Part shown: piece by piece, positions 36,587-44,824 of the stretch
Position numbering within the stretch: position 1 is the first letter of the stretch
Layout of the letters: every line of letters begins with the position of its first letter
Source of the DNA: Gammaproteobacteria bacterium
GTDB taxonomy: Bacteria > Pseudomonadota > Gammaproteobacteria > Enterobacterales > Kangiellaceae
Assembly (NCBI GenBank): GCA_013373375.1
Contig: JABXHY010000051.1
Coordinates: 24,841 to 88,840 of the forward strand
Reading direction: 5' to 3'
DNA: 64,000 nucleotides
Notes under the pieces: model-generated
Databases searched by the model: none
Told to the model about the DNA's origin: nothing
What the model saw: the letters and a program-made list of their open reading frames with translations, nothing else
Made by a program: the position numbers and the translations under genes

Positions 36587-39121
36587 ATGACAACTATGAA
36601 AACTAACGCACTCAATCCGATGTCCGCTTTGACAAAACAGGCATCTGTCGTTGCCTTGTTAGGTCTGCTGCTAGCAGGCTGTACCGGAGGTGGCCCAGAG
36701 AATACATCTAATATTGAAAACCCAGGTAATGACGGTGGTGGCTTCAACTATTCAGGCCCACCTCCTGCAACCGAAGATATTCAGCGTTTTCAGAACAACT
36801 TCTGGATAAACATTATTGATAAATGTGGTGATTGCCATAACGAAGGTGGGCAAACCCCTACTTTTGCTCGTATCGATGACGTGAACCTTGCGTATGAAGC
36901 AGCGAACACTGTAGCAGATCTATCTTCACCAGCCGACTCGCGCTTAGTCATCAAAGTTGGCGAAGGTCATAATTGCTGGCTAGCCAGCAATCAAGCCTGC
37001 GCCGATACAATGACTTCTTATATTACAAACTGGGCTGGTGACAGCGGTGGAGCATCCACAGAGATTGTACTTTCAGACCCCCCAAACCTCGAAGATCCCG
37101 GTGCAACCAAAAATTTCCCGGCGGATCCCTCTTTGTTTCAGGCAACGGTTTATCCACTGCTGACTCAATATTGCTCAGACTGTCATACAGAGTCAGGCAA
37201 TCCGTCGATATCGCCATTCTTTGCGAGTGACGATATCACTACCGCTTATGCAGCAGCGCAACCAAGAATAAACTTGAATAATCCTGCAGATTCTCGTTTC
37301 GTAGAACGTTTACGTAACGAATTTCATAACTGTTGGGATGTCTGTGAGTACGACGATCCTAACTTGGTGTCTGACAGCGACGAAATGCAAGCTGCAATCC
37401 AGCAATTCTCGGACTCTATAACCGTTTCAGATCTTCCTCCAGAGACGGTGAGCAGTAAAGCAATGACGCTTTACAACGGTATTTTGGCAAGCTCTGGTGG
37501 TCGTTATGAAGCCGACGCGATAGCAACATGGCAATTCAAAGCAGGCGTTAATAATACGGCATTTGATACCAGTGGTGTTGAGCCAGCTCTAGAGCTCACC
37601 CTTAATGGCGACTTTGAGTGGGTCGGCGGTTGGGGTATTAACCTCAATGGCGGCACCGCTAGAGGTAGCACAACCAACAGTAAAAAGTTGCACGATCTAA
37701 TTAAAGCCACTAACGAGTACACCATTGAAGGATGGGTCGCCCCAGCAAATGTTACTCAAGAGGGTCCTGCTCGAATCGTGTCTTACTCGGGCGGTCCTAA
37801 CACTCGAAACTTTATGTTAGGTCAGACGCTTTATAATTATAACTTTTATAATCGCACCACCGAAACCGACGCAAACGGTGAACCGGGCCTCTCAACAGCA
37901 AATGCCGATGAGCGGCTGCAAGCCACTTTGCAACATGTGGCCGTCACATACGATCCGGTTAATGGACGCCGCATCTACGTTAATGGCGAATACACTGGCG
38001 ACATGGACGGTGTAGCTCCGGGTACTGTAAACGACTGGGACGACACCTACATTTTAGTGCTAGGAGCTGAAACCGATAATGACAACCAATGGCGAGGTGT
38101 GATTAAGTTTTTAAGTATCCACAACAGAGCATTGACTGATGAGCAAATTTCTCAGAACTACAATGCTGGCGTTGGTGAGCGGTTTTACTTGATGTTTAAC
38201 ATCTCACAAATTATCAACCCAACAGACGCACAAAACGGTACAAACGAAGCTCGAGCTTACATCGTTTTTGAAGCGGCTCAATGGGACAGTTACAGTTATC
38301 TGTTTAACGAACCCTTCTTTATCAGTTTAAACCCTGACTTCGTGCCAAATGAAATCCCTCTTGTGGGCATGAGCTTAGGCATTAACGGTAAGGAGTCTCC
38401 CGTAGGACAAGCCTATCGTAATCTTGATATGACCCTTAACGAGAATGAATATAACGTAGACTCTGGGCAAATCATTTCAACCTTAGGAACGGTTATCGGT
38501 TTAGAAAACGGGCCGTCAGTAGATGAGTTTTTCTTAACCTTTGAGCAATTAGCCGATCAATCGAACGTACGCGTAGAGGCCGATCCTCAACCGTTGCCAA
38601 CGCCTCCTGATACCAATCCGGTTGCGTCTCGCATTGGTGTAAAAACCTTCGATGAAATTTACGCAACCCTATCGCAAATGACAGGTGTGAGCATGAATCA
38701 TCCCAGCGTTCGAGCTATCTACCTAAAAGTTAAGCAGCAGCTGCCGACTCAAGAAGGCATCGAAAGCTTCCTGTCTTCGCATCAAATGGGTGTTACGCAA
38801 ATGGCTATTGAGTACTGCTCTGCGCTAATGGAAGACACGACACTTCGTGCCAGTACCTTCCCGAGTTTTAGTTTTGATGCAGCAGTTAGCAGCTCTTTCG
38901 ATACAGAAGGACGCAATGCCTTAATCGACCCATTACTAGTGAAAATAATGGGTACAGGATTGACCTCACAACCTGCAGATGCAGACGTGAAAGGAGAGCT
39001 AAATAGCTTAATTGATACACTGACAACTTGTGGTGGTTCGTGCGAAGCAGGCAGAACATTGAAAGTTGCAAAAGCGGTTTGTGCTGCCGGTGCCGGTAGT
39101 GCTGTGATGCTTGTACAATAG
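36587..39121 (+). CDS. LamG-domain lipoprotein with two c-type heme modules
   Basis: This 844-residue lipoprotein has lipobox LLAGC (Cys32) and a Gly/Asn-rich linker. Two homologous cytochrome-like modules follow, with CGDCH at 80-84 and CSDCH at 196-200; each is followed by a PADSR motif and HNCW. A LamG/concanavalin-like domain covers about residues 325-515 (NEYTIEGWVAPANV, RIYVNGEYTGD, FLSIHNRALTDEQI). The C-terminal third is of unknown type. It should be anchored in the outer membrane or at the surface. ATG at 36587 and 36596 are both supported by ribosome binding sites. The next gene begins 11 bases after its stop. Confidence 0.85.
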   Translation: MTTMKTNALNPMSALTKQASVVALLGLLLAGCTGGGPENTSNIENPGNDGGGFNYSGPPPATEDIQRFQNNFWINIIDKCGDCHNEGGQTPTFARIDDVNLAYEAANTVADLSSPADSRLVIKVGEGHNCWLASNQACADTMTSYITNWAGDSGGASTEIVLSDPPNLEDPGATKNFPADPSLFQATVYPLLTQYCSDCHTESGNPSISPFFASDDITTAYAAAQPRINLNNPADSRFVERLRNEFHNCWDVCEYDDPNLVSDSDEMQAAIQQFSDSITVSDLPPETVSSKAMTLYNGILASSGGRYEADAIATWQFKAGVNNTAFDTSGVEPALELTLNGDFEWVGGWGINLNGGTARGSTTNSKKLHDLIKATNEYTIEGWVAPANVTQEGPARIVSYSGGPNTRNFMLGQTLYNYNFYNRTTETDANGEPGLSTANADERLQATLQHVAVTYDPVNGRRIYVNGEYTGDMDGVAPGTVNDWDDTYILVLGAETDNDNQWRGVIKFLSIHNRALTDEQISQNYNAGVGERFYLMFNISQIINPTDAQNGTNEARAYIVFEAAQWDSYSYLFNEPFFISLNPDFVPNEIPLVGMSLGINGKESPVGQAYRNLDMTLNENEYNVDSGQIISTLGTVIGLENGPSVDEFFLTFEQLADQSNVRVEADPQPLPTPPDTNPVASRIGVKTFDEIYATLSQMTGVSMNHPSVRAIYLKVKQQLPTQEGIESFLSSHQMGVTQMAIEYCSALMEDTTLRASTFPSFSFDAAVSSSFDTEGRNALIDPLLVKIMGTGLTSQPADADVKGELNSLIDTLTTCGGSCEAGRTLKVAKAVCAAGAGSAVMLVQ

Positions 39122-39132
39122 AGGTGAAAAAC

Positions 39133-40743
39133 ATGAAATCATTTAAAAATTTTACGCCACACCCGGATGCACCTCTTTTTCACACGGCGCATAAAAGACC
39201 GGTTACTCGTCGAGACTTTTTAGCTCAGGGCTTTATTGCAGGAACAGGAACTGTGTTAGGCACCTCATTGTTAGGTGCGCTATCAAATCCTCTTTATGCA
39301 GAGCTGTCTCCAGATGTTGCAGCCTTACGAGATGGCCTTTGTGGACTAGCCGCGCAAGGCGCTGGAAAAATTCCATTTATCGCGTTTGACCTAGCTGGTG
39401 GAGCCAACATGTCTGGTTCAAATGTTCTAGTTGGTGGACGCGGTGGTCAGTTCGACTTTTTAACGACTGAAGGTTATAGCAAACTGGGTTTACCAGGTGA
39501 TATGACCCCCAACTTAGTCGACCCTACGACACAGGAAAACTATTACAATACTGAGCTAGGTTTAGCTTTCCACAGCGACAGCGCTTTCTTACGCGGAATC
39601 TTTGATAAGTTTTCAGCTTCAAACCGCGCCAATGTAAACGGTGCCGTTATTCCTGCTCGCTCTGAAAACGACACCGGCAATAACCCTCATAATCCAATGT
39701 ATGGCTTATACCGATATGTGAGAAGTCAGGAACCTGCCTATGGTTCACTACTGGATCTCATTGGTTCTCGAAACAGTCAGTCTGGTGGCAACTCAATGGC
39801 ACCATCGGACTTAATTTTGCCGGCCGCTCTTCCAACTAAAGTTGATCGCCCGAGCGATGTTACAGGCTTGGTTGATGTTGGTGATTTGCTAAATGTTCTC
39901 AACCAAGATGAAGCCGTCAGAGTTATGGAGTCCATTCAACGCATTTCCGCAATGAAAATGGCTCAAGTAGATTCAAATGTTGCTCGCGAGCAAGACATCG
40001 ACGATTCCGTTAATTGTAATTATGTTAAAAGTGCCGACCTTGCCGACCGGTTTGGTGATCCTTCGAGTTTGGATCCCCTACTCGATGCCGAAATTGTTGG
40101 GCCAAGTGGTATTTTCTCGCAAGAAGAATTTGATAACGACGGAGAATTCCGCAAAACCGCTTCCATTATGAAAATGGTCATCAATGGTTATGCTGGCGCA
40201 GGAACTATTACGATGGGCGGCTATGATTATCATGGCGGTGGACGTCGTACCGGTGAGGTAAGAGACTTTAGAGCGGGCCGTTGTATGGGAGCATGTCTCG
40301 AATACGCCGCTCGCCGCAACATGCCATTAATGATGTACGTATTTAGTGATGGCTCACTTGCTAGTAACGGCATGATTGATAATACCGAAGACGGTAGAGG
40401 AAAAGGTATGTGGACTGGAGATAACTCATCTACAGCAGCATCCTTTTTCCTTGTGTACAACCCAGGCCAACGTCCAGTTGTCATAGGCGCCACACCTGAA
40501 GCACAAGCTACCCATCAACAAATTGGTTACATGCGACCTGATGCGTCGGTTGAAACCGCAGGCTCTCCAGCGGCAAACAACGTTAACCTTCTGGTTCAGA
40601 CTGTCATTCTCAATTATATGGCATTGCATGGCGAACAAAACCAGTTTGCCAGTCTGTTCCCGGGTCATGGCCTCGGTAATAGTACTATGATGGATGCATT
40701 AACTGCATTCGAGCCAATTGTTAATGGTTCAATTGGTGGATAA
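39133..40743 (+). CDS. Tat-exported DUF1501-like protein
   Basis: About 536 residues. The N-terminus carries a twin-arginine signal (TRRDFLAQG, Arg26-Arg27) followed by a hydrophobic segment ending at LYA. The mature part resembles DUF1501-type alkaline-phosphatase-fold proteins (FIAFDLAGGANMSGSNVLVGG, then MGGYDYHGG and VFSDGSLASNG). Tat export implies folding or cofactor loading in the cytoplasm. The ATG at 39133 has an AGAGGTG ribosome binding site, better than the upstream GTG. In planctomycetes DUF1501 genes neighbour heme-containing proteins, as here, but the function is unknown. Last gene of the rightward operon. Confidence 0.8.
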   Translation: MKSFKNFTPHPDAPLFHTAHKRPVTRRDFLAQGFIAGTGTVLGTSLLGALSNPLYAELSPDVAALRDGLCGLAAQGAGKIPFIAFDLAGGANMSGSNVLVGGRGGQFDFLTTEGYSKLGLPGDMTPNLVDPTTQENYYNTELGLAFHSDSAFLRGIFDKFSASNRANVNGAVIPARSENDTGNNPHNPMYGLYRYVRSQEPAYGSLLDLIGSRNSQSGGNSMAPSDLILPAALPTKVDRPSDVTGLVDVGDLLNVLNQDEAVRVMESIQRISAMKMAQVDSNVAREQDIDDSVNCNYVKSADLADRFGDPSSLDPLLDAEIVGPSGIFSQEEFDNDGEFRKTASIMKMVINGYAGAGTITMGGYDYHGGGRRTGEVRDFRAGRCMGACLEYAARRNMPLMMYVFSDGSLASNGMIDNTEDGRGKGMWTGDNSSTAASFFLVYNPGQRPVVIGATPEAQATHQQIGYMRPDASVETAGSPAANNVNLLVQTVILNYMALHGEQNQFASLFPGHGLGNSTMMDALTAFEPIVNGSIGG

Positions 40744-40786
40744 AAAAATAAATGTTATTGTACTTTAAGTATTAACAATTAAAATA

Positions 40787-40813
40787 AAGGCACTGTAAAA
40801 GGTGCCTTTTTTT
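40787..40813 (+). terminator. Rho-independent terminator of the rightward redox operon
   Basis: AAAGGCAC (40787-40794) pairs with GTGCCTTT (40802-40809) over a 7-nt loop and ends in a T-run to 40812. The ATG of the next gene follows immediately at 40814. Confidence 0.9.
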
Positions 40814-42343
40814 ATGTTTATTGTTATTCCCACAGAAGTATTGCCAAGCAAAAAAAATATCCCATGGCTCACGATTGTTTTAGCCATAGCACTGATATTT
40901 TCTTTTATCGTATTTCAATCGGACGATGAAAAAAAACTTAATAATGCGATTCAATTCTATCAAGCATCCGATCTTTTTACGGAAGAAGTAGAGCTATTCA
41001 AGCGTTACAAAAATACAGAACAAGGATTGAACCGCTACACCGATTTATCCATTGTCGATCTTGAAGGTCCTAGTCGAATTTATCTAATGATCCTCGACCC
41101 AGGTTTCAGACATTATGTGGCTCTTCACCAAAGTGAAAATCAAAATGAAAATCCCGACAATTACTTGAAGTGGCAATCTTTCAATAAGCAATTGGATTAC
41201 CTTGTTAATCAAATATCTTATGTTCAATATGGCGCCTCACCTCAAAATCAAAGTGTTTTAACACTAATAACTTATCAGTTTTTACACTCAGGCTGGCCTC
41301 ATCTTCTGGGGAACTTACTATTTTTGTTTATTTTTTCTACGGGTGTCGAACTGCTTTATGGTCGTATAACCACTGTTTGTTTATTTATTTCCACAGGCAT
41401 TTTTGGGGGACTATTATTCAACGTGCTAGCAGGCACAGCCTTTACTCCATTGATTGGAGCTTCAGCATCAATATCTGGGTTAATGGCTGCTTATGCAGTT
41501 TATTTTGGCTCAAAAAAAATCAACTTTTTTGCATGGCTCGGCGTTTACTTCAATCATTATCAATGGCCAGCATTTGTCGTTTTACTTTTTTGGTTACTCA
41601 AAGAATTGATATTTCAAGTAGTAGATTCAGAATCTGGAATCGCCTATCTGGCGCATTTTGGCGGATTATGCTCAGGCGCTCTTTTAGGACTAACCATAAA
41701 GTATTTATTGCCATTCATCTTACGCACGAAGATTGAGACTAATTTAAATACTAATCAAAATGATAATTCACACGAAGGTTCAACTCAACAGCAATCAAAA
41801 TTGAAGAGTCTCGAGCTATTTCAATCCGCTCAGGAAAAAATAAGAACACTCGATTTTAATCGTGCAAAAAATGATTTAAAACTCAGTTTAAAGCTCAATC
41901 CAAACAATCTAAAAGCCGCTGAAAGCCTATATCATATTGTTAAGTTGCAACCACAATCTGAAGATTTCAAATTTTCGCTAAACTCAATTTTCGAGCAACC
42001 TCTAAAATTTGAACAATGGGATTCATTTTGTCTAAAAGTTTCAAATCAGCACACTACCGATATCAGAATCGAGAGACTTTCTATTGACAGCTTTTTTAAC
42101 TTACTTCAACGACAGCTACGAAATGATCAAGTTGATTTAAATAAGGCTAAAGTGGAACAGGCGAAGAAATATTACGCTCAACAAGAGCAATTGCCACAAC
42201 TATTATTTCAATGGAGTATGGCGCTTGCGAAAAGAAATCGATTGCGAACAGCGGTAAAAGAGCTCAACTACCTTGCTAACTATTACGGCGAAACCTCTTA
42301 TGGCCAGGCTGCCATAGAGCAATTAAAACGACTAAAGGGATAG
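40814..42343 (+). CDS. Rhomboid family intramembrane serine protease with C-terminal TPR region
   Basis: About 509 residues. The start MFIVIPTEV is typical of rhomboid proteins. After a first membrane segment and a long periplasmic loop, the rhomboid core has HSGWPHLLGN, the catalytic Ser221 in GASASISG, and the catalytic His281 in AYLAHFGG. The C-terminal 190 residues are soluble and helical, with a TPR-like pattern. The ATG directly follows the T-run of the upstream terminator, so its ribosome binding site (AAGG) is inside that hairpin. It is larger than GlyGly-CTERM rhombosortases (about 200 residues), so it is probably not the protease-sorting enzyme. Confidence 0.9.
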   Translation: MFIVIPTEVLPSKKNIPWLTIVLAIALIFSFIVFQSDDEKKLNNAIQFYQASDLFTEEVELFKRYKNTEQGLNRYTDLSIVDLEGPSRIYLMILDPGFRHYVALHQSENQNENPDNYLKWQSFNKQLDYLVNQISYVQYGASPQNQSVLTLITYQFLHSGWPHLLGNLLFLFIFSTGVELLYGRITTVCLFISTGIFGGLLFNVLAGTAFTPLIGASASISGLMAAYAVYFGSKKINFFAWLGVYFNHYQWPAFVVLLFWLLKELIFQVVDSESGIAYLAHFGGLCSGALLGLTIKYLLPFILRTKIETNLNTNQNDNSHEGSTQQQSKLKSLELFQSAQEKIRTLDFNRAKNDLKLSLKLNPNNLKAAESLYHIVKLQPQSEDFKFSLNSIFEQPLKFEQWDSFCLKVSNQHTTDIRIERLSIDSFFNLLQRQLRNDQVDLNKAKVEQAKKYYAQQEQLPQLLFQWSMALAKRNRLRTAVKELNYLANYYGETSYGQAAIEQLKRLKG

Positions 42344-42383
42344 CTGTATAAAGGTAATAAGTTAATGGCAATAAACTGAAAGT

Positions 42384-42785
42384 CTAACTTTGCAAATCAC
42401 TAATGTCTTTGAGTACTGCCAAATAACTTGCAAGTTCTTCGGCACTAGAGTCATAAAACTTTTCAAACCGACAGCCTAAAATCATATCTAAACTGCTAGT
42501 TCGTCTTAAGTATACAACTCCAATTCTAACATGTGGTGGAGTAAAAGGCTTAGGAAGGCGAATAGATAAGTCAAACTGAACGGTATCGATTGGATACTCT
42601 CGGGATAAATTCGGAAACAATTGATGAGCAAACTCTGTCGATGCCTTTATTTGAATTCCTGAAAAAGACAAATTAATTATACGCGCATCAATAACATCTT
42701 GCTTTGCAGTAACAAGCTCACCTTTTAAGTCAATTTCGTATCGCGCTGCACGACGTCTTTCGACAAGCTCCATACTCTTAAACAT
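42384..42785 (-). CDS. PilZ-domain cyclic-di-GMP-binding protein
   Basis: This protein of about 133 residues is essentially a single PilZ domain. The c-di-GMP-binding signature is intact: RRRAARY (RxxxR) near residues 10-16 and NLSFSGI (N/DxSxxG) near 40-46. The barrel continues to GCRFEKF. It would act as a cytoplasmic c-di-GMP receptor, for motility or surface functions. The longest frame opens at a TTG at 42809; the ATG codons at 42785 and 42773 are more likely, without a decisive ribosome binding site. It lies 75 bases downstream of the zinc-finger/TPR gene, possibly co-transcribed. Confidence 0.85.
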   Translation of the reverse strand: MFKSMELVERRRAARYEIDLKGELVTAKQDVIDARIINLSFSGIQIKASTEFAHQLFPNLSREYPIDTVQFDLSIRLPKPFTPPHVRIGVVYLRRTSSLDMILGCRFEKFYDSSAEELASYLAVLKDISDLQS

Positions 42786-42860
42786 TCCTGGAGAAAACTC
42801 AATAATCAATACCTAATTATAGACAGAGAATAAATAAATACTAACCTGAGCAGTTAACTT

Positions 42861-44306
42861 TCAGCTGTTTAATAATTTCAAATAACTTTGCATTGACTCT
42901 TTAAGTTCGCCAGATGCTAAATTGATACCCCATCGAATGATCTTTGATGCATCTTCTCTTCGATTAAGCTTCTCGGTGAATAGCTTTCCAACGATAAAAC
43001 AAATGTCTGCCAGATCAGGATAATCCATATGTTTCTGCTTCAAGTACTTAAACAGACGATAAGAGTGAGCTACGTCATCTTTTCTATTTAGGACGATAAT
43101 TAAACTGTGTATGACCTTTGGATCTTTCGGTTGATAATCTGGGATAAGTCGGCTGGTATTCAAAAAAACCATTCTCATTAGATTTCTTTGCTTTGTTTGA
43201 TGCAATATTGTTAAATGCTTTTCTGTCAGCTTGGCCAGCCAGTCGCTATTGCCTCTTAGCTCAAACAAACGATAAAGCATCTCATAGATTTCATTATCTT
43301 GCTCATTAACTTTTAAGGCATCAATGAGAGTATCTTGAGCTTCCTGATATCGTCCTTCTTGAATATAAATACGAGCTTCTTTTAAGTAAGCGCCATCACC
43401 CTCCTGACTGCTCTTACTTGCATTTTTGGAGTTTCCACTAGCAACACTTGCACGACTTGCAGCTACATTTTGATGTAATGTATCTCGAAAAACCGAAAAG
43501 CCAAGCTCGTGATGATATTGATAGATCGCATAACCTATCATGGCGTAAAGAGCAAAATTGAAATACAAATAGGCCAAGTGAGCAACACTTAACGACAGAT
43601 GCCGAGGTAAATTCTCGAACGCAAGTTCTTGCGTAAAAGTAATGGTCATACTAAAAACTAAGGTCAGCGCGAATAGTATCCAATACCCCTTCCCCATAAC
43701 TGACATTACAAAAATTAAACGCAAAGGATTAATCGCCGACAAGATACTTTTATCAGTGCATAAAACTATATTCATAGCTGGATAAGCCAAAACAAAAAAA
43801 ATCACCAGGATCATTCCGAGAGCAAAACTAAAGTTCATAACTTTAATCGTCACAAAGCCGAGAACAAGTCCTATTGCAACTAGTTTTAAAAACACCCAAC
43901 CATTACTGAAAGATAACAACTTCGAGAAATCCATTGCCTCATGATGCCCCTGAGCCAGGTATTCCATAATTGAAAAACACAGACGAATGACAAACGACAT
44001 CCAAATAATTAAAATTGCAACTGAAACAATCGGCGTTCCAGAGGAAGGTAAAATAAGAGGCAAAATTAAGGACGAAAAAATCATTATCATTAACAAAGGA
44101 ATGGCTAATGGAAATGTAAAAAACATACTTAGCCGATTCCAGAATGGAACGATCGAGCGACTAATACCAAGCGTTTGTAAATAGCTTCGACATAATGGAC
44201 ATTTTGGCATGTGCTGGCTAGCTGGAATACATTCAATGCAATAAGCCACCTCGCATCGATTACAATTCCAACTCGCAGGTTCCTTAGGATGATATTTACA
44301 TTCCAT
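42861..44306 (-). CDS. Zinc-finger and TPR membrane protein
   Basis: This 481-residue protein opens with a B-box-like zinc-binding module with Cys3, His6, Cys15, Cys18, Cys23, Cys26, His32, Cys36 and Cys39. Five to seven hydrophobic segments lie between about residues 55 and 280. A cytoplasmic C-terminal part carries TPR-like helical repeats (YLKEARIYIQEGRYQEAQDT, about 310-440). No exact family is known to me. The GAAGAGAG upstream of the ATG serves as ribosome binding site. It follows the GNAT gene by 24 bases and precedes the PilZ gene. It may be a membrane scaffold; inference. Confidence 0.8.
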   Translation of the reverse strand: MECKYHPKEPASWNCNRCEVAYCIECIPASQHMPKCPLCRSYLQTLGISRSIVPFWNRLSMFFTFPLAIPLLMIMIFSSLILPLILPSSGTPIVSVAILIIWMSFVIRLCFSIMEYLAQGHHEAMDFSKLLSFSNGWVFLKLVAIGLVLGFVTIKVMNFSFALGMILVIFFVLAYPAMNIVLCTDKSILSAINPLRLIFVMSVMGKGYWILFALTLVFSMTITFTQELAFENLPRHLSLSVAHLAYLYFNFALYAMIGYAIYQYHHELGFSVFRDTLHQNVAASRASVASGNSKNASKSSQEGDGAYLKEARIYIQEGRYQEAQDTLIDALKVNEQDNEIYEMLYRLFELRGNSDWLAKLTEKHLTILHQTKQRNLMRMVFLNTSRLIPDYQPKDPKVIHSLIIVLNRKDDVAHSYRLFKYLKQKHMDYPDLADICFIVGKLFTEKLNRREDASKIIRWGINLASGELKESMQSYLKLLNS

Positions 44307-44330
44307 CGCAAGCTCTCTTCGACAAATCGT

Positions 44331-44816
44331 TTAAGTTTCTTTTTGAGCAAGTTGCTTCAAAGACTCTCCACTTACTCTCTGCACAGTCCAGCCATCCATA
44401 CCAATAGCTCCCATCGCACGATAGAAGTTAATAGCGGGCTCATTCCAATCTAAAACAGACCACTCAAAACGTCCCAAGTCTTCTTCAACAGCGATTTGAG
44501 CGAGTTTGACTAATAGTGACTTTCCGACTTTCTTTCCGCGATATTTTGGGTCAACAAACAAATCTTCTAAATAAATTCCTGGCTTAGCTAGAAAAGTGGA
44601 ATAGTTGTAAAAATACAAAGCAAAGCCTGCTGGCTTACCATCGAGCTCAGCAATTAACACAAAAGCTACAGGCTTTTCAGAAAATAAAGTGTCTTTCAAC
44701 AACTGTTCATTGGCAGTCACTTCGTTGGCTAACTTTTCATATTCAGCAAGCCCTTTTATAAAGGATAAAATTTGCTCGCAATCAGATTGCTTTGCTTTAC
44801 GAATTGTTATAGCCAT
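44331..44816 (-). CDS. GNAT family N-acetyltransferase (diamine acetyltransferase-like)
   Basis: This 161-residue protein is a single GNAT domain. The acetyl-CoA-binding motif A is YLEDLFVDPKYRGKKVGKSLLVKLAQIA, shown here in two parts: LEDLFVDPKYRG and KKVGKSLLVKLA. WSVLDWNEPAINFYRAMGA is motif B. The opening IRKAKQSDCEQILSFIKGLAEYEK matches the spermidine/diamine (SSAT-like) subgroup, so a small amine is the likely substrate, though this is not certain. The AAGGTG before the ATG is a ribosome binding site. It lies 8 bases downstream of putP. Confidence 0.88.
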   Translation of the reverse strand: MAITIRKAKQSDCEQILSFIKGLAEYEKLANEVTANEQLLKDTLFSEKPVAFVLIAELDGKPAGFALYFYNYSTFLAKPGIYLEDLFVDPKYRGKKVGKSLLVKLAQIAVEEDLGRFEWSVLDWNEPAINFYRAMGAIGMDGWTVQRVSGESLKQLAQKET

Positions 44817-44824
44817 GTCACACC

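Noticed and set aside
32240..40743. Anammox hydrazine synthase cluster
   Set aside because: Only the alpha-like protein is present; beta and gamma subunits, hydrazine dehydrogenase and other anammox genes are missing.
40814..42343. Rhombosortase for the GlyGly-CTERM protease
   Set aside because: The protein is over twice the size of rhombosortases, has a TPR tail and is 13 kb from the protease gene.
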